From contig SVQK01000063.1 of assembly GCA_015065385.1 (NCBI GenBank), forward strand, positions 1 to 64,000: a DNA stretch of 64,000 bases, given 5' to 3'. Shown piece by piece: positions 58,372 to 64,000 of the stretch. Numbering within the stretch: the stretch's first letter is position 1; every line of letters begins with the position of its first letter. The DNA comes from Oscillospiraceae bacterium. Lineage in GTDB: Bacteria; Bacillota; Clostridia; Oscillospirales; CAG-272. Under the pieces are notes generated by a model. The model made no database searches and had not been told where the DNA came from. It saw only the letters and a list, made by a program, of their open reading frames with translations. The position numbers were made by a program, and so were the translations under genes.

Positions 58372-59856
58372 TCAGTACATGTACCGTTTGACGGCGTTGC
58401 AGATGTTTGAGAGGATCTCGGCGGCTTCCGCTTCTCCCGGATCCTGTTCCGCGTACCGGACAGCCTCGAAATCCGCCGTGATCTTTGAGATTTCCGCGTC
58501 GGAGAGGGCGTTTTTCACCTTTTTCTCCGTCTCTCTGGGCGTATCGGAGTGCTTGATGGAGATATTCATCTTTTTGTACATCCGGATGAGGACTGCATAG
58601 GCGTAGCAGAGCTGCTCGTCATAGGTTTTCAGCTTGCCGAGCCGGGTCATGAACGCGCGGTAGGAATCCGTATCTTCCGCCATTTCGTGATAATCCCGGA
58701 TTCCGGCTTTCTGGATCTGCCGCTTTTCATCCTTATAATTGTAGATCCCGTCCGCCTCGTTCGGGTCGAAGGACACGCGGAAGATCCCGATGCCGATGAA
58801 GACGGTTTCGAGAAACTCCCGGATCTTCGCCCAGATCTTTTTGAGCAGCCCGGTCTTCCACACGAGGAGCAGCAGGGCGGCGGCAAAAACGATCAGGAAG
58901 AACACCGCCAGAAGGTACTGGTTTTCCGGAGACATGACGTCCCGGCGCAGGTAGTTCGAGGCGTCGTCGGAATCGTAATACTCATAGTTCTGTCCGAGCG
59001 GCCCTCCGCCCTCCGATCCGTGAAAGAGATGGTACAGGACTACGAACAAAAGCATGCGCAAAAGGATCGAGATCCCCATGAGCAGCACATAGACGATCCC
59101 CAGCGCGAGGGCAAACGCGACCGTCACGAAGAGGACGAGGAGCAGATTGAACCGCCGCTCCGAGGAGGTGATGACGGACACGACGGAACCACGGTATTTC
59201 TTCTGCAGATTGCTCTGATTGTAGATCACGAGCACGCACAGGAAGAAGACGGCGAAGGGAACGCCGAGATTGACGCTGACGAATCCCGCGGAATTGATCT
59301 GCGTAGCGCGCGCCGTGACGGAGAGAAAGACGCTCTCGAGGAAGAACAGCACGCATGCTCCCATCAGCAGGTACAGATTGGTGAGCCGCTCCACGGGATA
59401 GAACCAGACCACGCATCCGGCGAGCGCGGCGATGAAAAACAGAGCGGCCGCGCAGAACGGATACAGGATCGTATAGTGGACGAAAAGGCCGTTTTCCAGA
59501 AATACCGCCTTTACATACATCCGCATGATCACGGCGTTGTAAAGGAAGAACACGCCCACCGAGAGAAGCAGGGAGACCAGCAGCGGAACCAGCGCGTAGG
59601 CAAATCGGAACCGTCCGAGAACGCCGCGGGTCGGATCGTCGTAGCCGTCCTTCGAAGCGGTTTTCCCGGTCAGGTGGGCGAATCCCCATTGAAGCCCGTA
59701 TCCGATCGCAGTAGAGAGAACGGCGAAGACGGAAAGGATCGGCCCGGAATAGGGGATCGTGCCGCCGAGGAAGATGAGAAACAGCGGGACCGTCAGCATG
59801 GCGACCGCCGCGAGGGCTACGGCATTGAACAGCCGGTCATAGAATCGCGTATTCAT
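58372..59856 (-). CDS. Multi-pass membrane protein of a MoxR-DUF58 operon, DUF4129-like tail
   Basis: About nine helices in the first 350 residues (AVALAAVAMLTVPLFLIFLG, FAYALVPLLVSLLLSVGVFFLY, FNLLLVLFVTVAFALALGIVYVLL and others). The cytosolic C-terminal 130 residues (YRAFMTRLGKLKTYDEQLCYAYAVLIRMYKKMNISIKHSDTPRETEKKV) resemble the DUF4129 tail. No transglutaminase Cys-His-Asp set was found, though the operon type often has one. ATG 59856 has AAAGGAGG 6 bases upstream. 494 residues. Third gene after moxR-like and DUF58 genes, 13 bases from the latter. Confidence 0.8.
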   Translation of the reverse strand: MNTRFYDRLFNAVALAAVAMLTVPLFLIFLGGTIPYSGPILSVFAVLSTAIGYGLQWGFAHLTGKTASKDGYDDPTRGVLGRFRFAYALVPLLVSLLLSVGVFFLYNAVIMRMYVKAVFLENGLFVHYTILYPFCAAALFFIAALAGCVVWFYPVERLTNLYLLMGACVLFFLESVFLSVTARATQINSAGFVSVNLGVPFAVFFLCVLVIYNQSNLQKKYRGSVVSVITSSERRFNLLLVLFVTVAFALALGIVYVLLMGISILLRMLLFVVLYHLFHGSEGGGPLGQNYEYYDSDDASNYLRRDVMSPENQYLLAVFFLIVFAAALLLLVWKTGLLKKIWAKIREFLETVFIGIGIFRVSFDPNEADGIYNYKDEKRQIQKAGIRDYHEMAEDTDSYRAFMTRLGKLKTYDEQLCYAYAVLIRMYKKMNISIKHSDTPRETEKKVKNALSDAEISKITADFEAVRYAEQDPGEAEAAEILSNICNAVKRYMY

Positions 59857-59869
59857 GGCTCCTCCTTTC

Positions 59870-61087
59870 TCAGTCTTCCACAAAGGTTTTATAATGGACT
59901 TCGATGTCCTCCGGAATCACCGCGGCATTCAGGTTGGTGGAGGTGATATAGAAGACCACGGCGATCCCGATCCGTCTCATGGCATAGGCAAAATTGATCA
60001 TGCGCTCGCTGAGATAGGCGGACAGGAACACGATGTTGCCGCCGTTCGTATAGGCATACGGATTGACGAGGATGTGATCCAGCATCTTCTCGACCGGAAC
60101 GGAAATCATTAGTTCCATCTGGGCGAGCATCCGGAGCGCGCCGAGAACGCTGGAACGTCCCTTGAACGGCGGGGAGACAAACACCTTGCTTCCCACGGGA
60201 TCCTCGTCCGCACCGTCTATATCGGAGGAATCCGGACCGAACTGCTCCGGAGGCGTATTCGTGATGAGGCGGACGGGGACGTTTTCGCTCGATACGCTGT
60301 CCAAAATGGAGGCCGCCACCGTCATGCATAGCTCCACCGTTCCGCGCACGCTCGGAGGACCGGGGATTACTTTTTCAATGTCGCGTCCCTGCATGTTCAT
60401 GATGATGTTGAACTGATGGCGGTTGGTGAACTCCTCGACGTTTGTCATGAGCGACGCATGGACGGCGGTCTGGTTCCAGTTGATGCGGTTCATGGGATCT
60501 CCGGGCAGATACTCCCGGACTCCGGCGCGCAGAAGCGGATCGGTCAGAAGGCTCGACTGCACCAGAAAATCGCCGCTGGTATAGCGGGAGGAGGAGAATT
60601 CCTTTTCCAGATCCACCGCTTTCGGGAGAACCACCACGGTATTGCGGTCCCCTTCCTCCGGTTCCCGGATCCGCACGACCGGCGTAAGTCCGAACACGTC
60701 GTCCGCCATCATCGTGACGCTGCCGAGGGTGTAGGTTCCGCGGACGTCGCACTTAACGCGCCATCTGCGGCGGATCATCTGCCGGCTGCGCAGGACGAAT
60801 ACGGAGTGGACGACGCGGGGATAGACGTCCTTCGTTCCGCCGCCTTCTTCCTCGAAGAGATGGAACGAGAGTCCCTCGGGCAGCTCCGTATCCACTTTCA
60901 GAAACGGCAGCGGCAGGAGCTTGTTGTTGCGCAGCTCTTCGTAGACGTAGATCTCCTCGTCCTCGAACACTTCGTCAGCGGATACTTCGACCCGGTATTC
61001 CAGATCCTTCAGAGCGTAACTCTTCCAGATCTTCGACTGGAGCGTTATGACGATGAAGACGGCTGCGACGATGGCAAGATAGATCAT
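59870..61087 (-). CDS. DUF58 (vWA-like) membrane-anchored protein
   Basis: N-terminal hydrophobic helix (YLAIVAAVFIVITLQ) and beta-rich domain, then the DUF58 core. The signature is VREYLPGDPMNRINWNQTAVHASLMTNVEEF, with Asn for the usual Arg before I-x-W. A later FNIIMNMQGRD region stands in the place of the vWA metal site, in altered form. 405 residues. DUF58 proteins work with MoxR ATPases in maturation of other complexes. Gap of 9 bases to the MoxR gene. Confidence 0.88.
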   Translation of the reverse strand: MIYLAIVAAVFIVITLQSKIWKSYALKDLEYRVEVSADEVFEDEEIYVYEELRNNKLLPLPFLKVDTELPEGLSFHLFEEEGGGTKDVYPRVVHSVFVLRSRQMIRRRWRVKCDVRGTYTLGSVTMMADDVFGLTPVVRIREPEEGDRNTVVVLPKAVDLEKEFSSSRYTSGDFLVQSSLLTDPLLRAGVREYLPGDPMNRINWNQTAVHASLMTNVEEFTNRHQFNIIMNMQGRDIEKVIPGPPSVRGTVELCMTVAASILDSVSSENVPVRLITNTPPEQFGPDSSDIDGADEDPVGSKVFVSPPFKGRSSVLGALRMLAQMELMISVPVEKMLDHILVNPYAYTNGGNIVFLSAYLSERMINFAYAMRRIGIAVVFYITSTNLNAAVIPEDIEVHYKTFVED

Positions 61088-61096
61088 ACCGGGCCC

Positions 61097-62044
61097 TCAG
61101 TCCACAGGAGCGCGGACGGTATCCACAATGGCTTCGATGACCTGCTCGTTGGTGTCCGTCAGCCGGATGGTGTTCTGGGAGCGGGTGATGATCCGGTGGG
61201 ACAGCACGGGAACCGCGACCTTCTTCACGTCGTCCGGAATCACATAATCCCGTCCGGACATGGCCGCCCACGCCTGAGACGCCTTCATCAGAGCAAGCGT
61301 ACCGCGAGGAGATACCCCGAGGCGGAGCCGGTCGCTCTGGCGGGTAGCGTCGGCGATGGCGATGATATAAGCCTTGATGGGATCGCTGACGGTGATCTGC
61401 GGAACCTGAGCCGAAGCCGCGTTCAGCTCTTCCTTTGTGCAGACCGGGCGGAGGGTATCGAGCGGAGAGGATGCGTTGTAGTTTGTGAGGATCTCCTTCT
61501 CCGCTTCAAAGGGCGGGTATCCGAGGGACAGCTTCATGAAAAACCGGTCCATCTGCGCCTCGGGCAGGGGGAAGGTCCCCTGAGACTCGATGGGGTTCTG
61601 CGTGGCGACGACGAAGAAGGGCTCGTCCAGCGGATAGGTCACGCCGTCGATGGTGGCCTGCCGCTCGCCCATGCACTCGAGCAGGGCGGACTGAGTCCGG
61701 GGCGTGGTGCGGTTGATTTCGTCCGCCAAGAGAATATTGGTGAAGACAGGACCGCGCCGGAACACGAAATCCGCGGTCTTCTGATTGAAGTAGTTCACGC
61801 CCGTCACATCCGAGGGGAGAAGGTCGGGGGTGAACTGAATGCGCTTTCCCTCGGCGGATACGGACCTCGCCAGAGCTTTGGCAAGCGTGGTTTTTCCCGT
61901 GCCGGGGATGTCGTCCAGCAGCACATGACCGCGGCAGAGGAGAGCGGCGACGATGAGCCGGATCTCGTTTTCCTTGCCGTAGACGGTCTTGCCCACGTTA
62001 TCGACGATTTCTTTCGCTGTTTTCGCAACCGTTTCGCAGTACAT
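61097..62044 (-). CDS. MoxR-family AAA+ ATPase
   Basis: Chaperone-like ATPase. Walker A GTGKTT at residues 48-53 (DDIPGTGKTTLAKALA), Walker B ILLADEINR, sensor 1 in VVATQNPIE, and the C-terminal lid with LRLGVSPRGTLALMKASQAWAAMSGRDYVIPDDV. ATG 62044 has AGGAG 6 bases upstream; TTG 62050 is an alternative. 315 residues. First gene of the operon moxR-DUF58-membrane protein. Confidence 0.94.
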   Translation of the reverse strand: MYCETVAKTAKEIVDNVGKTVYGKENEIRLIVAALLCRGHVLLDDIPGTGKTTLAKALARSVSAEGKRIQFTPDLLPSDVTGVNYFNQKTADFVFRRGPVFTNILLADEINRTTPRTQSALLECMGERQATIDGVTYPLDEPFFVVATQNPIESQGTFPLPEAQMDRFFMKLSLGYPPFEAEKEILTNYNASSPLDTLRPVCTKEELNAASAQVPQITVSDPIKAYIIAIADATRQSDRLRLGVSPRGTLALMKASQAWAAMSGRDYVIPDDVKKVAVPVLSHRIITRSQNTIRLTDTNEQVIEAIVDTVRAPVD

Positions 62045-62103
62045 AGACAACTCCTGATTCTGTCGGATTCTGGTTGGGGATCGGGGACTTCGGAAAGGCC
62101 GGA

Positions 62104-64000
62104 TCAGTCGCGGAGGAAATACTCGGGGATATCCTCTCCTTCGGTCAGGTCGCGGATCAGTTCCCGCTGCGTCCGGACGGAAGGACTGACAAGGAACACG
62201 CAGGAGGACGCTTCAAGCTCCAGCGCGACCCGGGTGTAGATCTCTCCGGATACGCGGACGGTTTCAGAGACGCATTTTTTCACTTTTCCGTTCGCGGGAT
62301 TCCATTCTTCAGGAACGAGCCGCCCGCGGAGCAGTACATGGCCCCGGTAATCGTTGCCGGTGGTGTTGGTGATGAAATAGATCTCGCTCCCCGCGTATTT
62401 CTTGTGAATGCAGTTCATGGAGCAGCCCCGCGCCAGCCTCCGGTCGATCCCGATCTTGAGAAAATCCGGCAAATGCTGGTTCACGACGCCGAGGAACTCC
62501 ACCTTGGGACGCTTTTCCGCGTAAACGTCGAAGTTGATGTGGAAATTGTGGGTGGCCTGCAGCAGGATATCCGCCGTGACGGTGTCTGTGCCGTCGATGG
62601 TGGTTCTGTTGGCCGGGAAGAAATAGGCAATGCCGCCCTGTTCGTTTTCATTCTTGTAATGGGAGCGGATGACATGGGGGTCCGTCACGTTGTCTCCGAA
62701 GAGACCGCGGATGAGCGCGTCCACTTCCTCGTCCTCGGGGCTTTCGTACCGCAGGGCGCGGTTGATGTCCATCTGCGCGGCCGGCGCCTCGGATGCCATC
62801 GTTGGCAGGCTGTCCGTTGCGATGATCTTGCCGCCGCAGTCGAAGAACTTTTTGATGACCCGGAGCGTTTTCAGGCTGACGAGAGTCATGGAGGGCAGAA
62901 CGAGCATTTTGAATTTCATGGTTCCGCGCTCGGTCGGGATATACAGAACCCCGTCCTCGGAGAAAGCCCTCTCCGCCAGCACGTCGGGATGGAGGAACAC
63001 GGAGTCGTTTCCCACATAGTTGAGGAAATTGTTCATCAGCTCCATGTAGTCCGCGTTCTCCGGCGTCGAAGGGTATTCGAATTCGGTCCGCTCGGACTGA
63101 TAGAGATAGACATAGGAATGGAGGGAGTGGATCGGATAGACGATGCCGGTCTCCGCCACATGCTCTCCGCCGCGCAGAACTGTCTGAATGCGGTTGACGA
63201 AGGAGGCATAGTCGGACAGATCGTCTCCCTTGGAGAAGATGGAGCCGAAGACACCCGGGTCGCTCTCCACGATATCGGTCTGTTCCCGGGTCCTGTCCTC
63301 TCCGAGGTGGACGAAGGTCATGTTGACCCCGCGCACAAAGGCGTTCATGGACTCACGGTAGATAATATCCTTGGTCAGCATCGAGAAGTATTTGAACAGA
63401 TCCGCGCAAACCGTGTCCGCGCCGGACTGGTCCGCGAACCCGGAGGCCACCTTCACGGCGTTCAGACCGTAGAGATAGGCAAAGGGCATGGAAATCCCCG
63501 GCGCGGAGGCATACCGGTGGAGCAGCTGTCCGTCGCCGAAGAGCCACGATCCGAAGGTCGCCTTGGCTTCCGCCGCATAGCCCGTGCAGAATACATCGCG
63601 CGCCATGCAGAGATCGGCCGCGGCTTTCAGATAACCGTCCGTCATCATGCGGGAGCGGCAGGTCATGATCAGAGCGCGGTACCGTCCGGATTTGCCGGCG
63701 AAATCCCGGAAGAGAAGCGGGTAGTATGGCGCGACGTCGAAACCGAACATCTCCCGGAACCGCTCGTTGAAATCCGGATGCCACATCCGGCGGTTCTTTC
63801 CGGCAAACAGAACATTCCGGTAGATGAACACCTCAAAGGAGATCCCCGCCTGGGACAGCCTGTCCTCAAGCGCGCCGAAGGTGTTCTTCAGGTATTCGGC
63901 GGAGACGGCGTAGTCCATCAGATCCACATAGTTCGATTCCGGATCGCTCTCGCAGACAAATTCGTTGACGTTCCAGTTTCCCGCGGGAACCTGCCATTCC
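62104..64000 (-). CDS. GH106-like glycosyl hydrolase, 5'-truncated at the window edge
   Basis: The frame is open to the right edge, so the start is outside. The first visible residues VPAGNWNVNEFV and YVDLMDYAVSAEYLKNTFGALEDRL resemble the GH106/GH106-like alpha-L-rhamnosidase region after its first barrel; FDVAPYYPLLF, GYAAEAKATFGSWLFG and GIVYPIHSLHSYVYLYQSE follow. A glutamine-amidotransferase-like fold (GTMKFKMLVLPSMTLVSLKTLRVIKKFFDCGGKIIAT) and C-terminal beta domains are seen. At least 631 residues. Family placement is tentative; rhamnose or other deoxysugar release would fit the GH78-like gene upstream. Confidence 0.72.
   Translation of the reverse strand, partial: EWQVPAGNWNVNEFVCESDPESNYVDLMDYAVSAEYLKNTFGALEDRLSQAGISFEVFIYRNVLFAGKNRRMWHPDFNERFREMFGFDVAPYYPLLFRDFAGKSGRYRALIMTCRSRMMTDGYLKAAADLCMARDVFCTGYAAEAKATFGSWLFGDGQLLHRYASAPGISMPFAYLYGLNAVKVASGFADQSGADTVCADLFKYFSMLTKDIIYRESMNAFVRGVNMTFVHLGEDRTREQTDIVESDPGVFGSIFSKGDDLSDYASFVNRIQTVLRGGEHVAETGIVYPIHSLHSYVYLYQSERTEFEYPSTPENADYMELMNNFLNYVGNDSVFLHPDVLAERAFSEDGVLYIPTERGTMKFKMLVLPSMTLVSLKTLRVIKKFFDCGGKIIATDSLPTMASEAPAAQMDINRALRYESPEDEEVDALIRGLFGDNVTDPHVIRSHYKNENEQGGIAYFFPANRTTIDGTDTVTADILLQATHNFHINFDVYAEKRPKVEFLGVVNQHLPDFLKIGIDRRLARGCSMNCIHKKYAGSEIYFITNTTGNDYRGHVLLRGRLVPEEWNPANGKVKKCVSETVRVSGEIYTRVALELEASSCVFLVSPSVRTQRELIRDLTEGEDIPEYFLRD

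Noticed and set aside
1..64000. CRISPR arrays, prophage blocks, rRNA operons, complete insertion sequences
   Set aside because: No regularly spaced repeats, phage structural genes, rRNA-like conserved stretches or transposase frames were seen on either strand.

Overview
The window looks like chromosome of a GC-rich, endospore-forming Gram-positive bacterium of class Clostridia. The evidence is SpoIIID, SpoVAC, a SpoIID/LytB-domain protein and a CotH-kinase protein, strong AGGAGG-type ribosome sites, TTGACA/TATAAT promoters with 17-base spacers, several TGn-extended -10 boxes, an NfnAB transhydrogenase, a DUF1700/DUF4097-like pair and a DUF3343/cysteine desulfurase pair. Two exo-glycosidases (GH125 alpha-mannosidase, GH78-like rhamnosidase), a GH106-like protein at the right edge and a Leloir-type sugar cluster point to a host- or plant-glycan feeder, plausibly from gut or rumen. 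Genus cannot be read from this sequence.

Layout. 1-3.7 kb: tail of a cell-surface protein, oligoendopeptidase F, then coaE overlapped by a lytic transglycosylase. 3.7-11.6 kb: M18 aminopeptidase, then a tight run eda-prfA-ywlC-GH125-parC-like. 11.7-14.4 kb: a secreted protein overlapping a SpoIID-domain protein. 14.4-16.9 kb, minus strand: TSCPD protein and the DUF1700/DUF4097 pair. 17-20.9 kb: trmB, a DUF6323/DUF6179 pair whose second member looks cut short, and an AGCS symporter overlapping it tail to tail. 20.9-28.8 kb: CotH lipoprotein, nfnA-nfnB, phosphodiester glycosidase, solitary spoVAC, zinc-ribbon protein, tRNA-Thr(CGT) and murI. 28.8-31 kb, minus: nitrilase-family hydrolase and pepD. 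31-38.7 kb: ispD-ispF, rpe, prs-argS, yebC, MATE exporter.

38.7-42.7 kb is the one clearly accessory stretch. It starts with a 241-bp element with imperfect terminal inverted repeats and a TTA target duplication that holds a 49-codon reading frame with a strong ribosome site. A minus-strand run follows: Nudix, GNAT, unknown, DUF3784-like and tandem-GNAT genes. It ends in a duplicated, decayed copy of the 3' end of rlmD, with another GNAT gene trapped between the decayed and intact copies. This resembles the scar of an element that integrated into the 3' end of rlmD.

42.6-64 kb: rlmD, DUF3343 plus cysteine desulfurase, a small conserved protein, an ECF transporter S component with a long structured leader, GH78-like rhamnosidase, spoIIID, an XRE regulator with tandem upstream repeats, the nucleotidyltransferase-galE-galM operon, a cysteine-rich conserved protein, pgi with a small P-loop protein, a D-Ala-D-Ala carboxypeptidase, a MoxR-DUF58-membrane protein operon, and the GH106-like protein running off the right edge.

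No CRISPR array, phage block, rRNA or complete transposase was seen. The most unusual structures are the small inverted-repeat element at 38.74 kb, the rlmD 3'-end duplication at 42.0/42.7 kb, the GNRA-capped 12-bp hairpin in the ECF leader, the face-to-face promoters at 17.8 kb and the truncated DUF6179/AGCS tail overlap.
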